From NCBI RefSeq assembly GCF_000219915.2, contig NC_017964.1:1178001-1242000 (forward strand): a DNA stretch of 64,000 nucleotides. Direction: 5' to 3'. The DNA comes from Advenella kashmirensis WT001. Its GTDB lineage: Bacteria; Pseudomonadota; Gammaproteobacteria; Burkholderiales; Burkholderiaceae_B. The position numbers and the translations under genes are program-made. This document shows, piece after piece, positions 37,301 to 50,008 of the stretch (its first letter is position 1; every line of letters starts with the position of its first letter). A model generated the notes under the pieces. The model did no database searches. It saw nothing but the letters and a program-made list of their open reading frames with translations, and had not been told where the DNA came from.

Positions 37301-37896
37301 CGGCGCGCTGATCTGAGCCGGCATGACCTGAATGCACTGGCAGCTGGCAATGCGCTGGAGAGCCTGGCCGGTCATCGCAGGGCTGCCTTGTGGGATGCGG
37401 TTGTCAGTGTGCCCGATAAAGATATTCTGCGGGAGGCACCCGTATATGAAACGGTGAGCCCGCAACTGACGCTGCTCACGGAAGGCAGTCGCTGGTGGCC
37501 GATTATGATTCGCTGGGCCTGACGCTGGGGCGTCATCCCCTGGAACTATTGCGTGACACATTGAGCAAGCTGCGGTTTTCCTCTTCTGCTGTCCTGCAGG
37601 AGCAACCTGATCGGCGTCTGGTGCGTGCGGCCGGTATCGTCACGGTCAGGCAGCGCCCCGGCACGGCCAAGGGCGTCGTTTTTGTGACGCTGGAAGATGA
37701 GTTTGGGCAAATCAATCTGCTGCTGCGGCCAGCGCTGGTAGAGCGCCAGCGCAAGGAGCTCCTTACTTCCCGTCTGATGGGGGCCTATGGGCGCTGGCAG
37801 TCAGCCAATGGTGTACAGCATGTGATTGTGGAGCGGCTGGTCAATCTGACACATTTGCTGGGTCAATTGCAGACGCGTAGCCGCAATTTTCATTAA
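34348..37896 (+). CDS. dnaE2: Error-prone DNA polymerase DnaE2 (three frame breaks)
   Basis: C-family polymerase used in SOS translesion synthesis; restored length about 1183 residues. N-terminal PHP domain ([34 protein letters not shown]). Frame breaks of one missing base each occur near 34913 (continuing [21 protein letters not shown]), 35096 (continuing [17 protein letters not shown]) and 37488 (continuing [17 protein letters not shown]). The catalytic palm is intact in the middle block: [56 protein letters not shown]. The C-terminal OB fold ([18 protein letters not shown]) is present. An ~85-residue Ser/Thr/Ala-rich insert sits in the PHP domain and a Pro/Glu/Thr-rich one near residue ~960. 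Confidence 0.92.
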
Positions 37897-37995
37897 GCAG
37901 GCTCATTGCCGGGAGCTGCCGGCGGCGCGACAGTCGCTGTCGGCGGACAGTCTTCACCAGCCGCTACACCGGCTGAGTCACTATCGGACATGGCT

Positions 37996-39606
37996 TCAGG
38001 ATCTGCCGGAATCTGCTGCGCGCGTGCGTCGCCTTTGAATGAATCCAATGGCCAGACCCAACAGGCTGACTACAACGATCAACCCGTTCCCAACCCGGGT
38101 GTATAGCGTCAGGCCTTGCGTGCCTTGTATCTGTACATCCAGAATGCCGGCTGTTGCCGTGGGCAATAGCGACAAGACACGACCTGTTGCATCAATGATC
38201 GCCGTCGATCCGGTATTGGTGGCGCGTAGCATGGGCCTTGCTGTTTCCATACTGCGCATGCGCGAGATCTGCAAGTGCTGTCTGAGTGCCCAGGTGTTGC
38301 CAAACCAGCCCAGATTGCTGACGTTGAACAGTACGCTGGCGCCTGGCGTGCCGTCTGCCTGGGTACGCACAGCGGGCAGCAATTCCTCGCCAAAGACATC
38401 TTCATAGCAGATATTGGGTGCGAATCGCTGATTGTGGACGGCAAAGCTTTCCTGGCCCTGGCCACCGCGATCAAAGTCGCCCAGTGGGATGTTAAGGGCA
38501 TCAACAAACCAGCGAAAACCCAAAGGAACGAATTCGCCAAACGGCACCAGGTGTTGCTTGTCATAGACCGGCACCTGCTGGCCTTGCATCAGGGCCGACA
38601 CCGATGTATTGCTGTCGATCGCCAGCACGCTGTTCGTATAACGATCCTGACCGTCGGATGCCGTGTGCATGGGTGTGCCCATGAACAGGGTTGCTTTCAT
38701 TTGATCAGCAAGCTCGACAACTGATTGCCAGAATTCCGGCGCCATCCTGTCCTGAAATGTCGGCAGAATGGTTTCGGGGAAAATAATCACCGAAGGCGCA
38801 TGTTGCGCGTCTGTCGCCGGGCGTGTGGCCAGCGCGAACTGGGTCTGCAGTGAGCTCATCAACTGCGCCGGATCAAATTTCATCTGCTGCGCAATATTGC
38901 CTTGCACCAGCCTTACCGTCATGACAGCGCCGTGGTTATCAAACCATGTAATACGTGACAGCGCAAAACTGACGATGAACATGCCCAGCAATGCACTGGC
39001 CATGGCCGCCATGATGCCGGTGCGGTTGTGTTTCACATAATAAACGATGCAGGCAACCAGCCCGCTGGCCAGCGCAGCCAGGAAGGCCACGCCATAGACG
39101 CCCGCAACGGGCGCCCAGGCCGACAGCAGGCTGTTGGTATGGGCGTAGCCGATATTGTTCCAGGGAAAACCGGTGAATATAAAACCGCGCAACCATTCAC
39201 CCAGCGTCCAGGCACAGGCCCATAACAGCGGCCGTCCCAGTGCCTGCGGTACCCGCATGACATTCAGGTCGCGACCCAGCCAGGCGGTGCATGCGCCCGC
39301 AAGCGCACCATACAAAGACAGATAAAGCGCAAAAAGCAACACGGCCAAAGCGGCAAGCGGTGCTGCCAGGCCGCCGAAATGATTCATGCTGATGTACAGC
39401 CAGTACACGCCTACACAGAAGCTGCTGGTGCTGAAGGTAAAAGCGGCCAGGGCGGCGCGTCCGATATGTCTTGTGCTAAAGACAATAAATGCGGGCACCG
39501 CCATGGACAGCACCTGGATATAGGGCAGGGTCCAGCCGGGCAGGGGGTCCGGGGAAAAACTCAGGGCATGAATGGCCCCGGCTGCTATGAGAAGTAGCCA
39601 GACCAT
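37996..39606 (-). CDS. lnt: Apolipoprotein N-acyltransferase
   Basis: Inner-membrane enzyme that N-acylates the diacylglyceryl-cysteine of lipoproteins. 536 residues: an N-terminal multi-helix part (VWLLLIAAGAIHALSFSPDP at start, GWTLGEWLRGFIFTGFPWNNIGY-type loop) and a nitrilase domain with the triad regions FPETILPTF (Glu), KQHLVPFGEF (Lys) and NICYEDVFG (Cys). It ends the miaB-phoH-ybeY-corC-lnt order, four bases after corC. The frame is intact. Confidence 0.96.
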   Translation of the reverse strand: MVWLLLIAAGAIHALSFSPDPLPGWTLPYIQVLSMAVPAFIVFSTRHIGRAALAAFTFSTSSFCVGVYWLYISMNHFGGLAAPLAALAVLLFALYLSLYGALAGACTAWLGRDLNVMRVPQALGRPLLWACAWTLGEWLRGFIFTGFPWNNIGYAHTNSLLSAWAPVAGVYGVAFLAALASGLVACIVYYVKHNRTGIMAAMASALLGMFIVSFALSRITWFDNHGAVMTVRLVQGNIAQQMKFDPAQLMSSLQTQFALATRPATDAQHAPSVIIFPETILPTFQDRMAPEFWQSVVELADQMKATLFMGTPMHTASDGQDRYTNSVLAIDSNTSVSALMQGQQVPVYDKQHLVPFGEFVPLGFRWFVDALNIPLGDFDRGGQGQESFAVHNQRFAPNICYEDVFGEELLPAVRTQADGTPGASVLFNVSNLGWFGNTWALRQHLQISRMRSMETARPMLRATNTGSTAIIDATGRVLSLLPTATAGILDVQIQGTQGLTLYTRVGNGLIVVVSLLGLAIGFIQRRRTRAADSGRS

Positions 39607-39610
39607 GTTC

Positions 39611-40509
39611 TCAGGATTCTGTTTTACTGTGACTGCTGCTCATGGCAGACAGACGTTTGACATGCAGCCACAAGGCACGCCGGGCATCGGCACGCAGGAC
39701 CTGGAATCGCAAACCCTGGAAATCGTGGCTGTCGCCGCGTTGCGGGATATGATCCAGCTCTGCCGCCAGCCAGCCGCCGATCGTATCGTAATCGTCTTCG
39801 GGAATGGCAACCTGCAGTGTCTGGTTCAATTGCCGGATGTCGGTGATGGCCATGACGCGCCAGGACGTATCGGTTTCCGGGAAGATGGTCATTTGCGCAT
39901 CGTCGTCGTATTCGTCTTCGATATCGCCCACGATCTGTTCCAGGACATCTTCCATGGTAACCAGGCCGGCAATGCTGCCGTATTCGTCAATCACAATGGC
40001 AATATGATTGCGGTTTCGCGAAAATCGCGTAGCAGCTGGTTCAGTCGCTTGGTTTCAGGAATGTAGTTGGCAGGCCGGACCAGACTGCGAATATCAGTTT
40101 GCGGATTGTTGATAAAGCGCAGCAGATCCTTGGCCAGCAGGATACCGATAATATTATCTTTTTCCTCTTCATATACCGGAAAACGCGAATGAGCCGTATC
40201 GATCACGATAGGAAGCAATTCTTCCAGGGGTTTGCTGATATCGAGCAAATCCATGCGCGAACGCGGGATCATGATGTCGCTGACGTTTTTTTCGGTGAAG
40301 GAGATAGAGCCGACGATCATGGAATAGGAATCGTCGTCGATAATGTCCCGATCATGCGCGGAAGAAAGGATCTCCTGGATATCGTCCCGGTCTTCGGGTT
40401 CGTTCTGGCCCAGCAGGCCTTTTATTCGCTGGAGAAGTGAGCGGGAAGTATGCTTTTTGCCTGGCTGACTGTCTGCCTCGGCATCGTTGGAAGGGTATGG
40501 ATCTGACAT
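39611..40509 (-). CDS. corC: CBS-domain transporter accessory protein CorC/YbeX (frame broken)
   Basis: Two CBS domains followed by a CorC_HlyC domain, linked to magnesium efflux and ribosome/envelope homeostasis. First block: DIMIPRSRMDLLDI, AHSRFPVYEEEKDNIIGILLAKDLL. Near 40015 one A is missing in GCGAAACCGC; restoring it gives FRENRNHIAIVIDEYG, GLVTMEDVLEQIVGDIEDEYD, and the C-terminal CorC domain (IPEDDYDTIGGWLAAELDHIP). Restored length is 299 residues. It lies in the order ybeY-corC-lnt, although 279 bases separate it from ybeY. Confidence 0.9.
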
Positions 40510-40788
40510 CTCTGGACGTCTAGTTTAGGAAGTTATAAGGATAACGCAAATTTGCGTCTATTTGATGAAAAAAGAGCGATACTTTGGGTAAACCCGGCCT
40601 TTGTCGATGTCGGCTCTTGAACGGGGCGGTATCACCGCAGATGGGGGCTTTGTTGCAAATCAGGCAAGACCAGAACTGCGCTCGTGCTGGAATGCTACAA
40701 AAAACCGAAATATAAACCCGCAATGCGTATAAAAAGAGCAGGATGCAGGATAGAAAACGAACGTTAAAAAGCGTGATGTTACGGAAAG

Positions 40789-41346
40789 TCAGGGTTTTGC
40801 AGAAAGCGGCGGCAACCCAATGGATCGCCGAACCAGCTCAGCGCGGCTGGTACGGATCCGGAAAGCCAGATCGGCCAGCAGTGCCGTTTCCATCGCTTCC
40901 ATCTGGATCGCCTCGTCTTCGTCCTCGTGATCGTAGCCCAGTGCGTGCAATACACCGTGTATCACCAAGTGGGCCGCGTGCTGCCGCAGGGTTTTGCCTT
41001 GTTCGTTCGCTTCTTGTTCGAGGACCGGCACGCACAGCACAATGTCGCCACGTGCCGTGCCATCGGGATCAATTCCGTATTCGAAGGTCAGCACGTTGGT
41101 GGCATAGTCGCGCCCACGAAACTGGCTGTTGAGCTCGCGCGCTTCTTCGGCATTGACCAGCCGCAGGGCCAGTTCCGCCTGGATAATGTCCGGGTTATCG
41201 GCCATGGCGGCGTCGACGGCCCGCAGCATCCAGCCGCGAATGCGCTGGCGGGTGAGTTCCGGGACAGGCACGACGTGCTGGACCGTCGTACGCAGGTAAG
41301 AGGTGTCGCGCATGCCGCGAGGGCGGGGCGTGGCCGGATTACTCAT
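40789..41346 (-). CDS. ybeY: Endoribonuclease YbeY (rRNA maturation factor)
   Basis: Zinc-dependent RNase for 16S rRNA 3' end processing and ribosome quality control. 185 residues from the ATG at 41346, which overlaps the phoH stop by 8 bases. The metal motif [17 protein letters not shown] (three His) and [19 protein letters not shown] are diagnostic. An N-terminal extension frame back to 41415 lies in phoH and is not used. Confidence 0.95.
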   Translation of the reverse strand: MSNPATPRPRGMRDTSYLRTTVQHVVPVPELTRQRIRGWMLRAVDAAMADNPDIIQAELALRLVNAEEARELNSQFRGRDYATNVLTFEYGIDPDGTARGDIVLCVPVLEQEANEQGKTLRQHAAHLVIHGVLHALGYDHEDEDEAIQMEAMETALLADLAFRIRTSRAELVRRSIGLPPLSAKP

Positions 41347-42397
41347 TGGGCTTGCGGCCTTCGGCCAGATCGTAGGCATCAATGATGCGGGCGACCAGTG
41401 GATGCCGCACCACATCTTCGCTGGTAAAGCGCGACATGGCGATGCCCTGTACCTGGGAGAGTACGCGCAGGGCGTGTTCCAGGCCGCTTTTCTGTCCCTT
41501 GATCAGATCAATCTGCGAGGGGTCGCCGGTAATGACAGCCTTGCTGCCAAAGCCGATGCGTGTCAGGAACATTTTCATTTGTTCCTGGGTTGTGTTCTGC
41601 GCTTCGTCCAGAATCACAAACGCATGATTCAGGGTGCGGCCCCGCATATAGGCCAGCGGCGCAATCTCAATGGTCTGCTTCTCGAACAGCCGCATGACTT
41701 TGTCAAACCCCATCAGATCGTAGAGTGCATCGTATAGCGGGCGCAGGTAGGGATCGACTTTCTGGGCCAGATCGCCAGGCAGAAAACCCAGGCGTTCACC
41801 GGCTTCCACGGCAGGTCGGGTCAGGATGATGCGCTGTACGTGTTCCCGTTCCAGGGCGTCAATGGCACAGGCAACCGCCAGCCAGGTCTTGCCGGTGCCA
41901 GCCGGGCCCGTGCCGAAGGTAATATCATGCCGCAAAATATTGTTCAGATAATCACGCTGGCGCGGGGTGCGCGGACGCAAGTCATTGCGTCGGGTGCGCA
42001 GCGCAATCGTGCCGCTGTCATCATCCAGCGGCGGCAGTTCGGGCAGGCCGGTTGCACCAGCCTGGCGTCGCTGTCGGCTGTCATCGGTCTCGGTCTGGCT
42101 GCGATTGACGCTGCCCGATGGTTTTGCGTTTGCTCGCAATTCGACCAGCCCCAGCTGGATATCGTCAATGGTCAGATCGCGATGACGAGCACGGCGATGA
42201 AACAGGTTGACGGCGCCTGCCGCATCCTGGGCCTGCTCGCCTTCGACGATTACCCGGTTGCCGCTGCGACCGATGGTGACATCGTAAGCCTGTGCAATTT
42301 GCTTCAGGTTTTCATCCAGCGGTCCGCACAGGTTGGCCAACTGGGTGTTGTCGCCTTCCAGGTGGAAGACCACAGGCAAGGTACGTTTTCCCGTCAT
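41339..42397 (-). CDS. PhoH-like ATPase (YbeZ)
   Basis: 352-residue cytoplasmic P-loop ATPase, functional partner of YbeY. Walker A GPAGTGKT, then [20 protein letters not shown], Walker [10 protein letters not shown] and the arginine-rich [10 protein letters not shown] region. An N-terminal KH-like part is present. Its ATG overlaps the miaB stop by four bases, and it overlaps ybeY, so the three are one operon. Confidence 0.95.
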   Translation of the reverse strand: MTGKRTLPVVFHLEGDNTQLANLCGPLDENLKQIAQAYDVTIGRSGNRVIVEGEQAQDAAGAVNLFHRRARHRDLTIDDIQLGLVELRANAKPSGSVNRSQTETDDSRQRRQAGATGLPELPPLDDDSGTIALRTRRNDLRPRTPRQRDYLNNILRHDITFGTGPAGTGKTWLAVACAIDALEREHVQRIILTRPAVEAGERLGFLPGDLAQKVDPYLRPLYDALYDLMGFDKVMRLFEKQTIEIAPLAYMRGRTLNHAFVILDEAQNTTQEQMKMFLTRIGFGSKAVITGDPSQIDLIKGQKSGLEHALRVLSQVQGIAMSRFTSEDVVRHPLVARIIDAYDLAEGRKPNE

Positions 42398-43818
42398 GAA
42401 GCGGCGTCTCCGGAGGCGAGCTCGCCGCGCAGAGAGTTGGTATATACGGCGGTAATGCGTACGTTGACAATCTGGCCGATCAACTGCTCGGATGCAGCAA
42501 AATTGACAATCCGGTTGTTTTCGGTGCGGCCGGTCAATTCACTGGCATCACGGCGCGAGGGGCCCTCGACCAGCACCGGCTGAATGGTGTCGAGCATGCC
42601 ATGACTGATGGCGCTGGCCTGTGCCGTAATCTGGGCCTGCAGGCGTTGCAGCCGTTCCAGTTTGACCTCGTAAGGGGTATCGTCTTCCAGGTCGGCGGCG
42701 GGTGTGCCCGGCCGGCGCGAATAGATGAACGAGAACGAAGTGTCGAAATTGACGTCTGCGATTAGCTTGAGGGTCGCCTCGAAATCGGCTTCGGTCTCAC
42801 CTGGAAAGCCGACGATGAAGTCCGAAGACAAGGTCATGCCGGGCCGGGCGGCATACAGACGGCGGGCGATGGACTTGAACTCCAGCCCGGTGTAGCCCCG
42901 TTTCATGGCAGCCAGGATCCGGTCGCTTCCGGTCTGAATAGGCAGATGCAGGAAAGGAACCAGCTTGGGCAGGCGCCCATGGGCTTCGATCAGCCGGCTG
43001 GTCATTTCCTTGGGGTGCGAGGTTGTATAGCGAATGCGTTCGATACCCGGGATGTCATGCACATAATCGAGCAACATGGCGAAATCAGCCAATTCAGCAG
43101 TGCCGCCCAGGGTGCCGCGATAGGCATTGACGTTCTGGCCCAGAAGATTGACTTCCTTGACGCCCTGGTCTGCCAGATCGGCAATTTCGGTCAGGACGTC
43201 TTCAAACGGCCGGGAGATTTCTTCGCCACGGGTATAGGGGACAACGCAAAAGCTGCAGTATTTGCTGCAACCTTCCATGATGGACACGAAGGCTGAAGGA
43301 CCATCGACCCGGGCCGGCGGCAGGGCATCGAATTTTTCAATTTCAGGAAAACTGATGTCAACCTGGGCACGTCCGGTGTTTTTGCGCCGTTCAATGAGTT
43401 CGGGCAGGCGATGCAGGGTTTGCGGGCCGAATACCACGTCTACATAGGGTGCGCGCCGGATAATGGTGGCGCCTTCCTGGCTGGCGACACAGCCACCCAC
43501 GCCAATGACCAGGTTGGGTTTTTTCTTTTTGAGCTGATTGATGCGGCCCAGGTCCGAAAATACTTTTTCCTGTGCCTTTTCGCGGATGGAACAGGTATTG
43601 AGCAGAATGACATCGGCATCTTCAGGCGTGCTGGTCAGCTCCAGTCCCTGGTTTTCGCGTAATACGTCAGCCATTTTGTCCGAATCATATTCGTTCATCT
43701 GGCAGCCGAACGTTTTGATATACAGCTTTTTGGCAGAAGGGTGAATACGGATGGGCGCTTCCTGAACAGGCGTGGCGACAGCGGGCGCGTTGCCGCGCTT
43801 GAGTGAGGTTTCTTGCAT
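42394..43818 (-). CDS. miaB: tRNA-2-methylthio-N6-dimethylallyladenosine synthase
   Basis: Methylthiotransferase acting on i6A37 of tRNAs reading U-starting codons. 474 residues; N-terminal cluster ligands Cys39 (KTFGCQMN), Cys76 (NTCSIRE) and Cys110 (GGCVAS); radical SAM motif CSKYCSFC (Cys184, 188, 191); C-terminal TRAM domain ([20 protein letters not shown]). First gene of the miaB-phoH-ybeY unit. The frame is intact. Confidence 0.97.
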   Translation of the reverse strand: MQETSLKRGNAPAVATPVQEAPIRIHPSAKKLYIKTFGCQMNEYDSDKMADVLRENQGLELTSTPEDADVILLNTCSIREKAQEKVFSDLGRINQLKKKKPNLVIGVGGCVASQEGATIIRRAPYVDVVFGPQTLHRLPELIERRKNTGRAQVDISFPEIEKFDALPPARVDGPSAFVSIMEGCSKYCSFCVVPYTRGEEISRPFEDVLTEIADLADQGVKEVNLLGQNVNAYRGTLGGTAELADFAMLLDYVHDIPGIERIRYTTSHPKEMTSRLIEAHGRLPKLVPFLHLPIQTGSDRILAAMKRGYTGLEFKSIARRLYAARPGMTLSSDFIVGFPGETEADFEATLKLIADVNFDTSFSFIYSRRPGTPAADLEDDTPYEVKLERLQRLQAQITAQASAISHGMLDTIQPVLVEGPSRRDASELTGRTENNRIVNFAASEQLIGQIVNVRITAVYTNSLRGELASGDAAS

Positions 43819-43922
43819 GATATGGGTACCGTTGCGGGTTTTTGTCCCGGGGGTAAAATTTGGAAAACGTGATTGTAACGTGTTTGCCCAGATTACACCT
43901 TATCCCGTTGTTTTTTCAAACG

Positions 43923-43946
43923 AAAAAGCGCCCGAAGGCGCTTTTT
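43923..43946 (-). terminator. Rho-independent terminator of secF
   Basis: AAAAAGCGCC-CGAA-GGCGCTTTTT, a perfect 10-pair dyad with A/T tails that works in both directions, 50 bases after the secF stop and upstream of miaB. Confidence 0.9.
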
Positions 43947-43995
43947 CCCGGTGTGGTGCGCAAGCAGGTGTTGCGCCCACGGTACAGTCTTCTGA

Positions 43996-44934
43996 TCAGT
44001 AGATCACTTCGCTGGCCGGATCTTCTTTTTTCGGCGTCTTGATCATGTCTTCGCGCTTGACGCCCAGCCACATGGCGATGGCTGCCGCCACGAATACAGA
44101 CGAATAAATACCGAACCAGATACCGATGGTGAGCGCCAGCGCAAAATTGTGCAGAGACGGGCCGCCAAAGAAGAACATTGAAAGCACCATCATTTGCGTT
44201 GACGCGTGGGTAATGACCGTACGGGAAATGGTTTGCGTAATGGCGCCGTCGATCACCTCACGGACACTGGCGCGCCGCTGCTTGCGGAAATTCTCGCGGA
44301 TTCGGTCCATGATCACCACCGATTCATTGACCGAATACCCCAGGACGGCCAGAACCCCCGCCAGTACCGGCAGTGAGAACTCCCATTGGAAGAATGCGAA
44401 GAATCCCAGGATGATCACCACGTCATGCAAGTTGGCGATCACGCAGGCCAGCGCGAATTTCCATTCGAAGCGGATCCCCAGATAAATCATGATTCCGACC
44501 ACGACAAACGCCAATGCCTTCAGACCGTTGCTGAACAGCTCATTGCCCACTTGCGGTCCGACAAACTCCACCCGGCGCAGTTCTGCATCGGGGCTGGCTT
44601 TCTTCAATGCGGCCATGACGGTATTGCTCTGTTCTGTCGAAGACATGGTTTTGTCTACCGGCAGGCGGATAATGACGTCGCGCGAGGTACCGAAATTCTG
44701 CACCTGAAAGTCGCTGTACTTGAGCGCACTGATGCTGCTGCGCACCTCATCGAGCTGGGCAGCCTGCTGGTAGTTGACTTCCATGACCGTACCGCCGGTA
44801 AATTCGATGGACAGGTGAAAACCGCGGGTCACGATAAAAAAGACCGCCAGCACGAAGGTGATGCCGCTGATCAGATTAAGGATCAGCGCGTTCTTCATGA
44901 ACGGGATGGTTTTGTGAATTCTGAAAAATTCCAT
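43996..44934 (-). CDS. secF: Protein translocase subunit SecF
   Basis: 312-residue inner-membrane partner of SecD, using the proton gradient to help proteins leave the Sec channel. Six helices; motifs GGTVMEVNYQQ, a periplasmic domain, GIRFEWKFAL, LGYSVNESVVIMDRIREN (typical D5 motif) and FGGPSLHNFALALTIG. Last gene of queA-tgt-yajC-secD-secF, 53 bases after secD and followed by a terminator. Confidence 0.96.
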   Translation of the reverse strand: MEFFRIHKTIPFMKNALILNLISGITFVLAVFFIVTRGFHLSIEFTGGTVMEVNYQQAAQLDEVRSSISALKYSDFQVQNFGTSRDVIIRLPVDKTMSSTEQSNTVMAALKKASPDAELRRVEFVGPQVGNELFSNGLKALAFVVVGIMIYLGIRFEWKFALACVIANLHDVVIILGFFAFFQWEFSLPVLAGVLAVLGYSVNESVVIMDRIRENFRKQRRASVREVIDGAITQTISRTVITHASTQMMVLSMFFFGGPSLHNFALALTIGIWFGIYSSVFVAAAIAMWLGVKREDMIKTPKKEDPASEVIY

Positions 44935-44987
44935 ATTTATTCCTGCTCTGTCCGGTCAGCCCGGACAGAAAAAGTGTTCTGCGCTAT

Positions 44988-46882
44988 TCAGTTCTTGGCA
45001 ATGTCTTTTTTGTCATCCGCTTCGGGACGCCAGACGGTACCGATGGAGACTGACTTGAGTTTCTTGCGCCGGCCGTACCACAAATTCACAATGGCCCTTA
45101 CACCGACCACCGATGAGAACATGGAGGTCAGAATGCCGATGCAGTGAACTACGGCAAAGCCACGCACCGGGCCGCTACCGAAAGCCAGCAGCGCCAGGCC
45201 CACAATAAGGGTCGTCAGGTTCGAGTCAAGAATGGTGGCCCACGCCTTGCTGAACCCGATGTTGATGGCTTGTTGCGGAGAGGCGCCATTGCGCAGTTCC
45301 TCCCGGACCCGCTCGTTGATAAGCACGTTCGAGTCAATTGCCATACCCAGCGTCAGGGCAATGGCGGCGATGCCCGGCAGCGTGAGCGTGGCCTGCAGCA
45401 GCGACAGGACCGCCAGCAGCAGTAATACGTTGAACGCCAGGCCCAGGGTAGAGAACACACCGAACACATGGTAATAAATGATCATGAAGACCGCGATCAT
45501 CAGGAAACCGTAAAGGGTGGAATCAAATCCCATGCGGATATTGTCGGCGCCCAGGCTTGGTCCGATGGTGCGCTCTTCAATAATGGACATGGGAGCGGCC
45601 AGCGAACCTGCGCGCAGCAGCAGGGCGGTATCGGCGGCCTGCGTGGCATCCATGCTGCCTGAGATTTCGACCTGGCCGTTAGGGATTTCGCTGCGAATGA
45701 CAGGCGCCGTCACGACCTGGCCCTTGCCATTCTCAAACAGAATGATGGCCAGGCGTTTGCCGATATTGTCGCGGGTGGTATCACGGAAAATACGCGCGCC
45801 CTTGTCGTCCAGCGTGAGGTTGACCGTAGGTTGCTGAGTTTGCTGGTTGCGCCTGACTGGGCGTTTTCCAGATTCTCGCCGGTCAGCAATACCTGGCGGC
45901 GGACCAGCACTGTCCGGCCGTCGGTATCCTTGAAGCTTTCCAATCCGAAAGGCACGGTGCCAGTGGCCATGGCGTTTTGCGCCGCAGGTGAATCATCGAC
46001 CATGCGCAATTGCAGGGTAGCGGTGCGGCCCAGGATTTCCTTGGCCTTGGCCACGTCCTGAATGCCGGGCAGTTGCACGATGATGCGGTCCAGCCCTTGT
46101 TGCTGAATAATTGGTTCGGCCACGCCCAGTTCGTTGATCCGGTTGTGCAGGGTCAGGATATTCTGTTTGAGTGCGGTATCTTGTACCCGGGCAATTTCGG
46201 CGGCCAGAATGGTGCCGTTCAACAGGAATTTGTCGCCAGACTGGCTGGTGGTAAATGACAGTTCATTGGTGCGAGTGCGCAGAACGTCCTGCGCCCGGTT
46301 ACGGTCTTGCTCCGAGGCGAAGGTGGCGGTAATCCGGCTGTCTGCGTTGTTGACCGATTCTACTGCGACACGTGCGTCGCGCAAAATGGAGCGGATGTCT
46401 GTGGTCAGCGATTCATAGCGGGCAGCCAGCGCACCCTGCATATCGACCTGCAGCAGAAAATGCACGCCACCACGCAAATCCAGGCCCAGATACATGGGGT
46501 TGGCGCCGATGGCGCTCATCCAGTCTGGGGAAGCCGATAGCAGATTCAGCGCCACGGTATAGGACGGATCATCCTTGACCGGATTGAGTGCATTGTCCAG
46601 CACGTCGCGTGCTTTCAGCTGCGCGTCGGTATTGGCCAGGCGCACCCGGACCGTGCCCGCAGGGCCGTTCTGTTGAAAATAGGTGCCGGAAAAGGCAATA
46701 TTGTTCTGCCGCAGTATGTCCTCTACCTGACCCATGGTCTGCGTGGTGACTTTTTGCGTCACCTTGGCGCTGGACACCTGCACTGCCGGTGTTTCACCAA
46801 AAAAATTGGGGGCGGTATACAGGATGCCGATGATGAGGGCAACCAGTACCGTAATGTATTTCCAGAGGGGATAGCGGTTCAT
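44988..46882 (-). CDS. secD: Protein translocase subunit SecD (frame broken)
   Basis: Membrane protein of about 631 residues (restored) from the ATG at 46882 (MNRYPLWKYITVLVALIIG). It carries LGLDLRGGVHFLLQVDM, the long periplasmic P1 domain and GVAEPIIQQQGLDRIIVQLPG. Near 45857 one base is lost in GGCGCAAC; the real continuation is RNQQTQQPTVNLTLDDKG and then the C-terminal membrane part (GPSLGADNIRMGFDSTLYG, AIALTLGMAIDSNVLINERVR). SecD is needed for growth at low temperature or altogether, so a true frameshift would be severely harmful. Confidence 0.93.
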
Positions 46883-46964
46883 ACCGTAGCCGTTTTCGAT
46901 AAGGGGTTGAAACAGGGGGCCGGGCAAAAAGCAGGGCGGTAGTTACCGCCCGCCTGTTGCCGGA

Positions 46965-47314
46965 TTACAGCGATTTGACTGTGCCTTTTGGCAGTACCGT
47001 GGTCACTGCGACACGTTGTACCAGCACCTCGACGGGTTTGTCTGCCAGGTTGGCTACTTCTACGGTCAGGTAGTTGTCCGTGACTTTGGAGATCTTGCCC
47101 AGAATGCCGCCGGCAGTAATCACTTCATCACCCTTGGCAAGAGCGTCGATCATGGCCTTGGTTTCTTTCTGACGTTTCATTTGCGGACGAATCATCAGGA
47201 AGTACAGCACCACGAACATCAGGATGATAGGCAGAAAACTTGTCAGACTGCCCATGATGCCGCCGGCTGGCGCAGCCTGCGCCAGGACCAGGTAGATAAA
47301 TTGCTTGTAAGCAT
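46965..47314 (-). CDS. yajC: Preprotein translocase subunit YajC (frame broken at the start)
   Basis: Small single-helix partner of SecDF. The open frame from 47255 (MGSLTSFLPIILMFVVLYFL) lacks the normal N-terminus. An ATG at 47314 begins M-L-T-S-N and, with one base added near 47298, leads to FIYLVLAQAAPAGGIMGSL, the usual Ala-rich YajC leader. Restored length is about 116 residues. Evidence in the body: FLMIRPQMKRQKETKAMIDAL and GDEVITAGGILGKI. It sits between tgt and secD as usual. Confidence 0.9.
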
Positions 47315-47366
47315 AAGAAAGACTCCCGTAAGTGTAAATTAACCGAATATTGTAGCCTTTTCTGGG

Positions 47367-48593
<1,227 letters not shown>

Positions 48594-48655
48594 TCATGGT
48601 TGGAAAGTCGAAGTCGTCTATGCGCCTGAAGCGGCTTCGGGCAGTACGCGCCTGA

Positions 48656-49714
48656 TTAGTCGGGTGCAATAAACATGGCATCGCCGTAACTGAAGAAGCG
48701 GTAGCGCTGTTCGATGGCGTGGCGATAAGCCTGCTGCATGCGTTCGCGCCCGGTCAGGGCGGAGACCAGCATCAGCAGTGTTGACTGGGGCAAATGAAAA
48801 TTGGTGATCAGCCCGTCGATTACGCGAAACGTGTAGCCGGGCGTGATAAATAGCTGCGTATCGGCACTATGGGCGACGGGGCAGCGCAGGTTGTTCAGTG
48901 TGCCGCCTTGCTGCGCGGCCGATTCCAGCGCCCGCACGCTCGTGGTACCCACCGCAATGACCCGTCCGCCTCTTGCACGGGCTGCAGCAATGGCGGCAAC
49001 GGTCGTTTCCGGCACGGTATACCATTCTGCGTGCATAATATGTTCACTGATCTTCTCTACTCGTACCGGTTGGAATGTGCCGGCGCCCACGTGCAAGGTG
49101 ACCCAGGCCGTCTCTACGCCTTTGTCCTGCAGTCGCTGCAGCAGCGTTGCATCAAAATGCAAGCCGGCAGTGGGGGCGGCGACCGCACCGGGGTGGCGGG
49201 CGTAGACAGTCTGATAGCGGGTTTCATCCTGCTGGTCGGCACTGTGTTTGATATAGGGCGGCAACGGAAGGTTGCCGTGTTTGTCCAGCACGGGCAGAAT
49301 ATCGGTATCGAACTGCAATTCGAACAGATCGTCATGCCGCGCCACGACTGAACAGGTAATGGCACCATCAAAGATCAGGGTGGTACCCGGGCGTGGTGAT
49401 TTGCTGGCCCGAACATGTGCCAGGGCGCGAGTGGGTTCAATAATGCGTTCAATAAGCGCTTCCACGCGCCCGCCGCTGTCCTTTTGGCCGTATAGTCTTG
49501 CCTTGATCACCTTGGTGTCATTGAAGATCAGCAGGTCGCCAGGCAGCAGCAGGTCGGGCAGGGCGCTGAAGTTCCGGTCCTGCAGTGCGCCGTCGGTTTG
49601 CATGAGCAGCAGGCGGCTGTCGGTTCTGGTAGCAGGCGGGGTCTGGGCGATCAGGTCTTCGGGAAGTTCGTAGTCGAAGTCGGCAATACTCAGCGAGGGG
49701 TCTATGGGTAACAT
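48656..49714 (-). CDS. queA: S-adenosylmethionine:tRNA ribosyltransferase-isomerase QueA
   Basis: 352 residues from the ATG at 49714 ([19 protein letters not shown]). Adds the ribosyl part of SAM to preQ1 in tRNA, making epoxyqueuosine. Evidence: [57 protein letters not shown] and [17 protein letters not shown]. The extended frame to 49846 is not homologous. It heads the queA-tgt-yajC-secD-secF order. Confidence 0.97.
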   Translation of the reverse strand: MLPIDPSLSIADFDYELPEDLIAQTPPATRTDSRLLLMQTDGALQDRNFSALPDLLLPGDLLIFNDTKVIKARLYGQKDSGGRVEALIERIIEPTRALAHVRASKSPRPGTTLIFDGAITCSVVARHDDLFELQFDTDILPVLDKHGNLPLPPYIKHSADQQDETRYQTVYARHPGAVAAPTAGLHFDATLLQRLQDKGVETAWVTLHVGAGTFQPVRVEKISEHIMHAEWYTVPETTVAAIAAARARGGRVIAVGTTSVRALESAAQQGGTLNNLRCPVAHSADTQLFITPGYTFRVIDGLITNFHLPQSTLLMLVSALTGRERMQQAYRHAIEQRYRFFSYGDAMFIAPD

Positions 49715-50008
49715 GAATAAAAAGCAACGGAAAGCAGGGTATCGACGGCACCGATGCGCGCAGCTGCACGAATCTGGGCTCGCAATATCAAGGAAGGTTG
49801 GCGGACGAATTTGGCCGGTTTTAACCGGCTTGTCGTAATTAACCATTATAAAGTGTCTTTTTCGTTCCGGACTGCATCAGGAGAGCCAGATTACAATGAT
49901 TCATCGCAAGCCTTCTCATCCGAAGCGGTGTTCTGTGGCGGGCGTGGCTGCCTGTGCAGCGGCAATTTGGCAAACATGGCATTCGGCTTGTGTCTCTGAC
50001 GCCTCTGT

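Noticed and set aside
40509..40788. Gene in the corC-ybeY gap
   Set aside because: A short minus-strand ORF reads as Arg/Cys/Phe-rich text without start context or family similarity.
45857..45858. Programmed frameshift in secD
   Set aside because: No slippery heptamer or downstream structure was seen, and the same one-base loss occurs in unrelated genes across the window.
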